Shown: in pieces, positions 39,345 to 50,200 of the stretch
Numbering within the stretch: the first letter of the stretch is position 1
Layout of the letters: each line of letters begins with the position of its first letter
From: Nautilus pompilius
Lineage: Eukaryota; Mollusca; Cephalopoda; Nautilida; Nautilidae
Assembly: GCA_018389105.1 (NCBI GenBank)
Contig: JACATO010000589.1
Location: forward strand, 1,600,001-1,664,000
Reading direction: 5' to 3'
DNA: 64,000 bases
Program-made: the position numbers and the translations under genes
The notes under the pieces: model-generated
Told to the model about the DNA's origin: nothing
The model's database searches: none
What the model saw: only the letters and a program-made list of their open reading frames with translations

Positions 39345-40102
39345 ATATTAATATGTTTAACTCATTAAATCAAATTAAAAACCACTATTTGACATTTTTA
39401 ATCCTAGAAAGTCTTTTCTTCAATCCTTGAAACTTAAAAGGTTTTTTCTGAAAATTTTTTGCTTTTATCGTAATGACAAAGAAAAACAGGATATAATCAA
39501 ACAGAATTCGATTAGAAGTTCACACTCTCCGATGGAGGAACACTGTTTATAATACCGCATTTCCTTTCAGGCCGAGTTATCAAAGATAATTTGGCGTACA
39601 CAGTTTCCATGGGAAACCAGAAATGTCTGAAACGTAAAGTCAACCAAAATTACTCGCTGCTCTTCGGGGATATTGTTTCTTTTTATGAAAATATACTTTT
39701 TTTGTCTTCGAAAACGACGTTTTATTTCTTCTTAGTATATAAATTTCAAAATTGTGACTAGTCAACATTGTATATGTTTTCAGCAGCACGGTTTCTCCAT
39801 GGCTGTAGAAACAGAAACGGAAACTGATGGATGACTGATAATGTCAGCCAATAATGGAAAGCAACAATCGACTGAGCAAATGAACATCATTCGTTTCAGT
39901 GAAGCCGTATTGTTAGAATGTGAGTATTTATATTCTGTCTCGAAAAAACTGCTTGCTTTCACATCTGTTCTGACTGAGAATTATGGGTAGACAGATCAGT
40001 TCAATGAAATTAGATACACGGTTTAACTATGAGTTCTACTACTGTAATATTAATTTTTTTTCTGAAAATTGTTTTTATTTTTTATTAAATGAAAAGATAT
40101 CG
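39345..40102. other. Intergenic; nothing recognised
   Basis: AT-rich DNA between a Tc1-like relic and a GA microsatellite. No coding signal. Confidence 0.45.
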
Positions 40103-40124
40103 AGGAGAGAGAGAGAGAGAGAGT

Positions 40125-40202
<78 letters not shown>
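40103..40202. repeat. (GA)n microsatellite, interrupted
   Basis: About 100 bases of GA repeat with occasional extra A or T. It is the same motif family as the CT tracts at 24.0 and 31.9 kb, on the opposite strand. Confidence 0.96.
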
Positions 40203-41023
40203 ATGCTTAAATTATATACTGAAAGGAAGCATGGGCACCGTGAACCTCAGACACATAGAGGGTAATGAATGGTAGGTGTCAGACGGAGAGGTTTGGAAAA
40301 TACATTTAATCTCGCGACTGAGTACAGTTCAATTGCTCCAAATGGCTTGGATTATCTCACTGATCACCGTGGGCTTAACACGAAGCCAGTCGCTAATTTG
40401 TGAATTTTATTATTACTGACATTTGTTTTAAGAGCCGTTTATCTTTATATTTTTCTATGTCTGCGGCTTGAAAGAAAGAGAAAGTAAAACAAGCACAGAC
40501 TCCTAATTAGTACAAAGAACACCCACTTTATAAACATTAAAGTAACAGATTTTAAAAGTAAATGCAGGTCACTGTAACACTATATATGCATGAATTTGTC
40601 ATTAAAAGAACGACGTCAACAACAAACTGCGAGATGTGTTGCCAGTAGCGATCATTCCGTCAAGCGTAAAACCAGATTTGGCCAATCGCTCAGATGATGA
40701 CGGTGAGAAAGAAACACTTGTTGGATTCGCCGACCAAACCAAACTTTCAATAAATAAGCTATAAGTTTCCGGGATCACGACATCTGTTTTCTAAAAAGTG
40801 AAGTTCCGGTTCTTTGAAAAGGGAAAGTTGATAACTAAATTATAAAAAAAAAATAGTAGAGCCACGCGTCACCAGAGGTCGGTGTGAGAGCCCCTTTATT
40901 ACGCTTTCTCTGATTCGTCGAAGTCGATGTCGTTTTCATTGTTTACAGAGAAATTAAAGACGCTTTTTGTTTTTTTTCTCAGCAAGAGAAATTATTGCAT
41001 TAAAAACAGCAATAGCTCCTGCA
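40203..41023. other. Intergenic; nothing recognised
   Basis: No open frames above 60 codons and no recognised repeat before the SINE. Confidence 0.45.
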
Positions 41024-41405
41024 GCCGGCCCGGTGGGGCAGGTGGTAGCGGGTTAGCTCCGTAAGGGGACCGTTGCTCCTGTACCGGGTTCGATCCCAGA
41101 CTGGGGTCGGAGGAGAGTTGTCGCTGATGATCGCCATATCGTGAAACAGCTGTACGACATCTCCTTGGTGTCCGACGTGAGAGAGACCTCCCGGGTCCTT
41201 GGGGCCCACGGTGTCGGGGGACCGGGCCGTTTGTCGGCTCGACGAACATCTCTCAGTAACGAGAAGGACTCGACAGAGAACGGGCCACGTGTCTTTACGG
41301 GATGCGATGCCATTGAAAGAACCTCGTTCGGAAGTCCAACTCGCTCAACAGCAGCATCGGCCGCAAGAATAGTATCGCTAACATAAAGCAAGAACGGCAA
41401 AGATC
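41024..41405 (+). mobile_element. GC-rich tRNA-derived SINE
   Basis: A tRNA-like head holds box A (TGGGGCAGGTGG, 41034-41045) and a perfect box B (GGTTCGATCCC, 41087-41097), spaced as in a pol III internal promoter. A GC-rich body of about 300 bases follows and ends abruptly near 41405, where AT-rich DNA resumes. The composition break on both sides marks an insertion. Frames on both strands are open across it (41053-41400 minus, 41141-41386 plus), which is a by-product of composition; I see no protein family in them. The right boundary is estimated from composition, and no target-site duplication was recognised. Confidence 0.72.
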
Positions 41406-41612
41406 AAAACATGAGGAAAATTTATTTAAAATTATCTCATTTGAATAAATGACCGGATAGAAATCTTTTCCTTTTTTTTTTTAAATAAATTAAAACTGGA
41501 TGACCATCTTTTCTGCTGAAGAAAGAGAAGGTTATCAGGCAGCCTTTCGGTTATTACGACACCAGCCCCCAAAACCGACCAGGCTGATCGTAGCAGCGAG
41601 GTCGCCAGAGGG
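41406..41612. other. Short spacer
   Basis: AT-rich spacer between the SINE and the candidate hAT terminal repeat, with a T-run near 41471-41482. Confidence 0.4.
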
Positions 41613-41642
41613 GTTCTGGTTCCCAAACCCCGGGTCGCGACC
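41613..41642 (+). repeat. Candidate left terminal repeat of an hAT (ZBED-type) element
   Basis: It contains GGTTCCCAAACCCC followed by GGGTCGCGACC. The inverse of 46013-46044 shares GGTT-C-CCAAA and TCGCGACC in the same order. GGTTCCCAAAC plus GGGTCGCGACC is typical of ends of hAT elements that carry ZBED5-like transposases. The match is imperfect and no 8-bp duplication was seen. Confidence 0.5.
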
Positions 41643-42687
41643 AAAATGAGGGTCGGGTTAGGGTGTTCCTGAGTGTCTCGGGAATAAAGTAGAATTTTTG
41701 GCAAAAATTAAGAAGTATTACGGAAAAAAAAGCAGATAGAAGAAAACCGTAACTTTTCTCTCAATGATTTATGTGATGGCGGCGGAAGTCGTGGCGAACG
41801 GCGGGACGTTGGTGAGGGGGTGTGTGTGTCTTCGGATGGGTTAGGGTTAATGCTGCAGAGCGAAAACTTTCATCTCATTCGAAGATTTACACCGGAATGG
41901 ACGCAAGAGGAGCCCTTCCACTTCTCAATAGACGGCACGTGGTTAATGTTACCTGAAGGATTCAAGCTATAAAGCCGGCCTGAACTAACCAGAAGAAATG
42001 TAGGATCAGCATAGTCGACATTCCGATACCGCCCCCGACAGAGAAGAAGCACTAAAGCGCACCGAGCCGTCGGCAGGCAGGCAGACCCCCCCCAGATAGA
42101 TCGCCACTGGAACAGAAGGCGAAAACTCCGAGCCGTCCTAAGTGTATCTGTATTTCCATATCCATATCTGTATTGTGAACTGGTAGTTTGGCCGTGATCC
42201 CGTATACAGCTGTTACATCCAAGCGGAGTCTTGTTGTTTAGTTTGTTAATAAATTTTTGAATTTGTATGACTGGTTGTTTCTTGTTATCAGCCCGCGTAA
42301 CTTCACTCGGACTCGTGATATAAACATTCACTCATAACATTAATGACGTCAGTACCTTAAAAACTAGTGAGAGTGCACGCCATCTTTTCCGGTAAAGATT
42401 TTATATTGTTTTCTTATGGTTTTAATAGCATTCCTTACAAGTTCTAGATATAACTTCATTTTACACACGACAGATGAACTGTTTTGTGTAGCTTTTTTTT
42501 TCAAATGAAAATGTTTTATTTACATTTTATGAAAGAATTATTCAAGGATTAAGTCCGAATGGACACAAAGATCTTTCGCTTACGTCGCGAATCTTTGAGA
42601 AATACACGAAGTTTCTGGTCGTCTTTTCGTCGCAAATGTAAACGGTGCAGTCCAAACAGAGTGGCTGGCTGTGGAGTGATCCGGGTC
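41643..42687. other. Unassigned sequence inside the candidate hAT element
   Basis: Contains (GT) and G-rich short tracts near 41815-41830 and a C-run near 42087. The minus frame 41870-42331 (153 codons) is one of the longer frames in the window but shows no family motif. The N-terminal half of the 42559-42840 plus frame, before the hAT similarity begins, also lies here. Confidence 0.35.
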
Positions 42688-42884
42688 AGGCAGCGGACTA
42701 TTTATTATCAACTCTGGCAAGAAATTAAATTGTTGATTTTAGCTTTTCCAACATCATACTTGATCGAAAAGGAGTTTAGTGCTGTTATACAGCTACTAAC
42801 TAAGCAACGTGATAAACTGGAAATTACTGATATGGGCTGATCTAAGATTGTTTGCCAGAGCCAGAGGTCAATAAACGAACAGAG
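42688..42884 (+). pseudogene. hAT transposase C-terminal (dimerisation) fragment
   Basis: The open frame 42559-42840 ends with YYQLWQEIKLLILAFPTSYL followed by IEKEFSAVIQLLTKQRDKLEI. After a frame change near 42835, the continuation is ADLRLFA. LWxxxKxxLLAFPTSYLVExGFSAV...RxRL and GDLRLxL form the hAT C-terminal dimerisation region found in SCAND3/FAM200/ZBED-like proteins. Only about 60 residues are left and the upstream catalytic part is missing. The wording differs from the ZBED5-like relic about 2 kb to the right, which has its own C-terminus (YLCEQGFSGLVA), so this is a separate, older insertion. The upstream half of the frame is not recognised. Confidence 0.75.
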
Positions 42885-44145
42885 AGCCATCGAGCTGAAG
42901 AGAGTCACTAACACGTTAAAATTTGATCTTCCTGTTGCAGTGCTGTACACTGATTATTCTTGCATGCATACGAAATGCAGAATTTTTGCTGTAATGAAAC
43001 AGTCTGATTTTCTAATTTCTTTCATTGCCATATAATTCACTTTTTTATATAAGTATGTGACGGATTCCATCAGAATTCATGCTCAATGTTACAGTTTTTC
43101 GAAGGAGTCGGTAGAAAAACAGTCTCACTGGAACGGGTCGCTGCGCCGTAACGAACTCTGCCTGGGCAGTGGCTGCACGGGAGTAGCAGCATCCGTGCCA
43201 GTCGGGGTGTTGCACGACCCGGAAGGACATAACAATTTAACAGGCAAACTCCATCATATATTTCTTTGCGAATTATTTTTTTTTTAGTGTGGCGACTCGA
43301 GGCTTTGATGTTTTATATTTACCTTTTTCTCGTTGTTCGTGTTTTCATCAATGTCTCGACCTGTTAAGTGTATATTGGGCAGTTACTTAGCATGTGCGAT
43401 TTTAGAGCGTAATAGAAGGATATCCGTGTTGTTTCTGTATATCTCTTGAGAGGTAGATCATAACTCATCATAATTATGCATTGCTCACATCATACAGTGG
43501 CGGCGAGAGGGGTGGGACAAAGGAGACGAAATTCCCCGGGTACGGTGAATTCTGAAATGTTTATTTCTGACGGTGTTGCGCGAGGAAGGATTGCTAATTG
43601 TTTATCAGCCGGGACAGATGTCGGGACCAGTGGACCGTTGTGTATATGTTTACACGAGGGAAGTTACACAATGGAGGTTATGAAGCATCGTGTTTGGCCC
43701 GGATTCTACACCAGGGTGGCCACGACACACGACCCACCAAAAACATATAAATAAGAGAAGAGTTCACACTTGGCGGGCAAAAGGGTAGAAGCCATCCAAC
43801 GTCGATCCCCACCTTGCCGGACCTGGAACCACGTGGCCAACACGGGACTCTGACTCCAGGTGCACCGCCAGAAAGGAACCCAACCCCTCATCATCCAGAG
43901 AGCCTAGCTCATTGACTTACCCCGGGGCCCGTGCCCGCTCAATGGCGCTGACATCACAAGTAGATTATTCATAATATCCATCAACGCAAGCTGTTACTAA
44001 TAGACCTCCAAACAGCCTCATTAGTTTTCATACTACGTATATTTATTATTACTTGCTTTTCTATACAATTGTTTATTTTCGCGTTCTTGACCAGTTTCCC
44101 TATGTACTTCTAAACGTTTTCCAACTTAAAACTTCTTTTATTTCT
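42885..44145. other. Unassigned sequence between two hAT relics
   Basis: No gene supported. CAGTGGCGGCGAGAGGGG at 43496-43513 resembles the outer end of another class of DNA transposon, but no inverted partner was found. Frames at 43057-43287, 43476-43754 and 43706-43894 show no family motif. Confidence 0.4.
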
Positions 44146-45845
44146 AGGTTTGAAACCTGATTGGAAAATGGCTCAGTGCAAATTACAGTGTAAGCCCGAC
44201 TTTTTGAAATATGGCTTCGCTGAGCTGAGAGAAGGATGTGGAGAAAGACCGACCCCAGCGTGTTCAGTGCTCTCGAGTCCTCGCAAACGAATCTATGAAA
44301 GAAAACAAACTGAAGCTTCATTTGAGATCGGTTCATCCAAATTTTGTCGAAAAGCAACTGAGTTATTGGAAGAATAAAGAAGAACAAGTAAAATGAAGTC
44401 GTTTCGATGGCTCCCTCGAGTTCATCTTTTTTTCTGGAGAAATCTTCCTTGGGGGTCCTTTGAAGTGGCGTGGAACGTTGAGATGCAAAAAGCCTCATGA
44501 CATTGGAGAGGAGCTGGTGAAGCCAGCGGCAATTTCAAAGGTGAAAACTGTTTGTGCAGTAGATGCTGCCAAGAAGCTGGAATGGGTACCGCTTTCCAGT
44601 AGTAGCATAAAACGGGGAATTTGGCTCGCGTCAGATGATATTTTGGAGCAACTAACTGTGGCACTGAAAAAAACAGGACAATTTCCGTTGAGGGCGGATT
44701 AATCTGAGGCCATAGCAGATGACCCTCAACTCATGGTTTGTCAGGTACAAAGGAGAAGACAACATCCAAGAGGAATTTCTCTTCTGCAACGCCCTGTCAA
44801 TTACCATCACTGTAGAAGACATCTTTAATATGGTGAACGATTTTTTTCAAGAAACATGATCTTGTCTGGTTGAAATGCTTGGCGGTGTGCACTGACGGAG
44901 CTCCATCCATGATGAGAAGTCGTGTGGGATTTGTCACCTGTGCTAAGGCAGAAAACCCTGACGTAATAATTTACTGTATTTTATACATCGGGAAAACCTG
45001 GCCTCTCAATGTTTGCAACCAGAACTCCACTTGGTTTTCAATGATACGGTCCAAATTGTAAATTTTGAACTTGCGTATTTTTCATGACATGTGTTAAGAG
45101 ATGGGATAACATCACAACTCAAAACTAAAATTGGAATTTTTATTCGGGTGAAGAAGCAGACGTTGGCCGATCGCCTCAAAGACGCTGCTTGGCTGGAAAA
45201 GCTGGCTAACTTGGGCGACATCTTCAGGCACCTGAATGAACTAGATTCAGACATGCAGCGCCAAAATCAAACCACGGCGGATATTGGTGAAGAAATTGCT
45301 TCATTCATGAGAAATCTTGCACTTTGGAGAGAAAAAATAACTAAATGAAAAACGACTGCCTTCCCAGAACTGAGTGCTCTGCTAGACGATTCGTCATAAA
45401 TATCACTATCAGTGACAACCAGGTTCTTTCAAAAAAGAAATAGACAGGTATTTGCCATAAAACGTGGACCTTCAACAGCATAGCTGGATCAGGAACGTCT
45501 TCTTCGGTGTGAACGTCAGTGAAGTCGGAGAACATATCCCAAGATTTCAAGAAGAACTTTTAGATCTACAGGAAAGTCATGTTTTGAAGCAAAGGTTTTA
45601 AAGCCTTCCATATTCAAAATTTTGGGCCCAGCTCAAGGATAAGCGCATCCTGACTCGAGAAGCTGAAAATGCTCTCCTCCCTTTCCAGACAATCTACCTC
45701 TGTGAACAAGGATTTTCAGGTCTTGTGGCGATAGGAACCGCGTGGATCTTCAGCATGACTTGCGTTGTGTGTTCTATCCATCAACGTAAAATTATTCGAA
45801 AAGCTCATCCAAAACTGAAGCAGCCTCATGGTGGCCTCTGATATG
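44146..45845 (+). pseudogene. Near full-length ZBED5-like hAT transposase relic (BED finger + hAT)
   Basis: Colinear blocks across frames: an N-terminal FLKYGFAEL, then a BED-type zinc finger with HLRSVH at 44319-44336 and YWKNKEEQVK. Next come KPHDIGEELVKPA and DDILEQLTVALKKTGQF (44490-44690), VRYKGEDNIQEEFLFC and EDIFNMVNDFF (44735-44850), then the hAT motif AVCTDGAPSMM (44882-44914). These are followed by LKDAAWLEKLANLGDIF (45166-45216), and the C-terminal region ALLPFQTIYLCEQGFSGLVA with RNRVDLQHDLRC (45669-45760). Known: BED finger binds DNA, hAT core is an RNase-H-fold nuclease; vertebrate ZBED5 is a domesticated relative. Many stops and frameshifts, and one finger cysteine appears lost, so this copy is dead. 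A splice-acceptor-like TTTCTAG precedes the first block. Confidence 0.85.
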
Positions 45846-46012
45846 TTTTTTCATTTTGTCTGATTAAAAAGTTATTGAAATTCATTCTGGTTTAGTTATT
45901 TAAATTACTTCAGTGAACCTAATTTAATAAATGCTATATATCGAAATAATCGACAGTTAAAACTATTTTCACCAGCCCTTTGGGTCACCAGGATGGGAAA
46001 ACATTGTATTTA

Positions 46013-46044
46013 GGGTCGCGATCAAAAAATTTGGCGAAACCCTG
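46013..46044 (-). repeat. Candidate right terminal repeat of the ZBED-type hAT element
   Basis: GGGTCGCGATC, then a short A-run, then TTTGGCGAAACCCTG. It lies about 170 bases after the transposase C-terminus, where the 3' end is expected. Its inverse shares two blocks with 41613-41642. Confidence 0.5.
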
Positions 46045-47242
46045 GTTTAGGGCACATTTCCTGATCAACCATCAACCATCCCCCCAGCCATGGGTCAGAT
46101 GATTAGAGGCAGGACGATATTCTAAGGCGAAAAGGACAGGCGTCTGGCCCGACGGCCATGTGCAAAGAGAGAAAGTAGGCACTCGGTTGTTTATCACCTC
46201 TCTCGCTCTCACTTGCGGCTAGGACGTCACTGGGTCCATGAACTGTTCTGGTGCAGATAGGCTCTGCTGCACCAGTCCGACGGAAATGGAAAGGGGGAAA
46301 ATCAAGAAGCTTTTGCTAATTATAAACTTCTGGGCGCTTTTGAGGTCCGGTCGCTTAATGCTGACAGAAAACCTGCAATATTTTCGCCAACATTCTCGAG
46401 AACAAAATGTCTTTCTGTGCAGGACATTACTGCCCGCCCTGCAGAGGAAAGGGAATAGGAAAGTATCTCCTTTCCTTTTCCACTGCTATCGACACACCAA
46501 CGTTCTGGAGTTGACACATTTCTATCGAATCCATGATCGTGACATCATTCCTCAATATAATTTCTCGCAGCTCCTTCCACGGCTTTCTAAAGAAACGGTT
46601 ACGAAGGTAACGTCAAGAAAAGCCTCGATCCTCGCCTTCACCATCCGGGAAAGTCTGGGGAAATGACTGTGTTAGACACGGTGCCAGGTCACTCGACCTC
46701 AAAGAAAATAGCAACAAAAGACAAGTAAACCAAGGATTCGCAGGCTTCACCTGCAACCAGATCCAGAACTGAGTCCGTAAAGGATCCACGTATGTTACCT
46801 TTTCACAGGAACAGCTCACAATAGCATCAGTTTGCGAATGAAGCGCGGTTGTGTTTAAGTGATATTTACACATACTAAAACTTGAATTGGTTACTTTGTT
46901 AGCCGTTAGTTTTTTTTAACTTCGTGTGCTAACTGTGCGAGAATGATGGATTAGATTTGCTATTTGAAACATTTTATCCCGCATAGACCGTTTGGAATGT
47001 TGCGCTAGGAATAGAGAGTCTATGCTGGAGGAAACAAACAAAATCCTAAAGTAGAGTAATCGAGTAAGAGAGCCCAACTGTGATCAACGCCTACAGCCCA
47101 GACGGTGACGACGAACATAACAGTAAATCATCCAAAACAAATTCCCTGTCAGTTGTATGTAGTCAAACAAATAATTAAAAAATGCTTCGGTTTAATATGT
47201 TTAATGATTTACATATATAGTATTTTAATTATCGAGGATTGT
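46045..47242. other. Intergenic; nothing recognised
   Basis: The plus frame 46238-46666 (142 codons) is one of the longer frames in the window but has no recognised motif, and the minus strand is open opposite it. I do not call it a gene. Confidence 0.35.
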
Positions 47243-47259
47243 ACACACACCACACCACA

Positions 47260-47292
<33 letters not shown>
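47243..47292. repeat. (CA)n microsatellite
   Basis: About 50 bases of CA repeat with three ACC interruptions on the left. Confidence 0.95.
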
Positions 47293-47293
<1 letters not shown>

Positions 47294-50200
47294 TTAATGT
47301 TCGACGTTCTCTCTGTATAAAATTTTCGCAGTCATACTTAAAAAAAACATATGACTCAGAATTACCGATTTAAATAAAAAAATTAATTATATGATAAAAT
47401 TTCTTAATTTTAAATTAATTAATTAACCGTTTGGTATGTTGATTTTATACTTTAGAATATTCATGCTTAATAAGTGAGTTAATACATCAGTAGTTAGGAA
47501 GGTTGCTATCTTGCAAGCAAAATACTCTTCTACAGTAGCAAGGTTTTGTGAATTACTTATTTCAGATACAGTTTTTCAGCTTTAAAGAAAAAGAAAAGGT
47601 AAAATGTCTTAATTAATTTGATTTTCTAAAATTGTGCTTTAGCTTACAAGAAGGCTATAAAATGTACTTCACTGAGTGTTAGGTAAATAATAATTAGTGA
47701 TTAGCTTTTGGTTATTTCAGTTGTTTGGTATGGAATACAAACAAAGTATTCCTCGAATTATTTCGGTGTGTAACACTGGAAAAGTCGCAAAGTTGCATCA
47801 CTGACTGACCAAAACAAATGATGAGCCTACGCTTTAAAGCATGGAGACGAATTGTTACTGCAACAGTAGAATCTGTTGGTGAGAGTTAGTGGGCCTTTGG
47901 TCAAAATACTTTTTTGTAAAGTTTCCGTATTATTTAATGTAAGACTACAGTAAGCTTGTTCACGAATGTCTTATGCTAATACAGAGAAAAATTCGCAAAA
48001 ACAAACAATTTTAAGTGAAATCACGACACTCAATTTCCCTTATCATTTCAACAATTCGACAGCCATACTTACGTTACAAATATTTCCAAAGATTTTCTTG
48101 TTAAAAGGAAGTAACAGTGACCGTGATGATTCTGCAAGCACTTTCTTTCCTAACAGCGCAATTGCTAAATTGACAAAAGTGCTCCATTAGAAATGTTTTA
48201 AATACTTTGTCTCTGAACCTCTAAAAGCAAATGTTGTACTCCACCCAGTAGGTTTAGCCATTTGTACCCTGTCGTGCCATAACGCTAAATCTTCTGTTGT
48301 GAGTTAACTAATTGCTTGTGTAATCCGAATACGACAGCGTTGCCCTGCTACCAACGACGGTTCCTGTAGCTCTCCTGACTTAACGTACTAGTCTCGCTAT
48401 ATTTGACGGAATACCTGCTAACAGAGCCCATGGCCGTCTAAGACGGGAGTAACGTCGGACACGACGTGGGCGTTTCTGGTTATGGTTACTGAGATATTCA
48501 TAACTTTTGAGACATAAAAACCACTCAGAAATCTTATCCGCTTTATTTCACGGTAGTGAAGAGAAACAAAATAAGATAATTCGAGATGTATTCGAAATAA
48601 CAGTTTTTTTTTCTTCTTCCAGGCGTCTTATTACAACGGAGGGCGGTATCAGCTCAGATAAAATACAGCGTCCTTCTTTTGGAAATGCCGGGCGGTTACT
48701 AACTGGGAGGGGGGGAGAGAAAGCCAGGGCAAAAATACGACAAAAACAAGACGGTCTTCGTGGGTGTCTCAGCGGCAGCGACAAAAATGTATATAGCAAA
48801 GTGCTTTTGGTTCAGAGGAACCTCTTGCCTTAAAAAGCAAGGGTCGCGTGACGAATGACGTATTTAAAGCATGCAAATTACTCTTGGGAAAACGACTGAA
48901 GCTCTGCCAGGAAAATCGGCGAGGGGTGGGGAGGACTGGCTGGCTGACAGATGACACCGGACTGGTGAAGCGCTTAGCAGCTGGGAGAAGGAAAGTAGCC
49001 AGGAGTGGGTGGTAACTGAAGAACCCCCACTCCTCCGTCTGAAGGGTGTCGTCAGACTTCTCCGAGTCCTGGTAATGGGGGCAGTTAAAACAGGGATCGG
49101 CGACTGCGAAAGTTTGTTTTCTTTTTTTTTATAAAGTCGTCTGTTAAAATCAGAAGCAAAATTCTAACTTTTGCAGCTATGGCTTGTTTAAAGACGAGAG
49201 CGTTAGAGGTAGAGGCAGGAGAAGAAAGATAATATAATTTATAAATAAATAATTAAATAAACACAAACAAAAAGAAATCTAGGTTCGTATGTAAGAATTT
49301 GAAATTTAAAAAAAATTCTCTATTTAAAAATGTTTATAAAAGTAAACAAAATTAGTTTAAACTTCAGTCTTGGGCCTCGGCCTTGCTTTAGACACATTTA
49401 GGGTTAAATTCTCACGCATGCACACCCTGAATTTTACGGACTGTTGCAAAAAATGGTACAAATTTTTTTTCTTTAAAACTTGAAGAATTTCCGAAAAACG
49501 TACATGTTTTGCTGCATCTACAGGCGAGTTTTGAGAAATCTGCCTCCTAAGAGCAAACTCGAGACATCACGTACAATAAGAGCAATCCGTCCTCTATGGT
49601 GTTATTATCGAATTAACTATTATTCATCTTTATAAATACAAAGTTTGTTGTTAATTTTGTTTTATTTCAAATTTTGAAAAAAACAAAAACAAAAATGAAT
49701 GCATTTTGAATGCTCAGGTTGGCGTTCTGAGTAACTGAAAGTTATCACATTTATTTATTTCGTTCAGATGCACTAACGACGGAAGCGACTTTATCGCTAA
49801 TGCTGTGTTTACCCCCCTAAATCTGACTGGTCGTAAACAAATAAGTATATTTTCATTACGGATATCTGAAGGTTTATTTTAGCATGAGCCATGGTCACTT
49901 CATTAGCAATAATAAAAATAAGTAATAAGCCGACTTCAAATCAACTTTTCTCTTCTTGGCGTTATCGAGATTTTGATTTGAAAACTAGCTTATTTTTAGT
50001 GAAACCATCTTAACTTGCAACAGGTGCGTGTACACACACACACAACACACACAAAAAAAACACATAATAATTTTAAAGTAGTTTTTGTTAGTTTTGAATC
50101 TATAATCTATGGGTTATTAAAATCTGTTTTATTTTACCCTTTGTCAATAACGTTGTGGGCCTCTACGTTCCCGGGTTGTGTAGATTTTCCTATCACCGAC

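Noticed and set aside
41870..42331. 153-codon minus-strand frame.
   Set aside because: No family motif and no supporting start or splice context; it lies inside a transposon-dense region.
46238..46666. 142-codon plus-strand frame.
   Set aside because: No motif recognised and open frames also occur on the opposite strand; not enough to call a gene.
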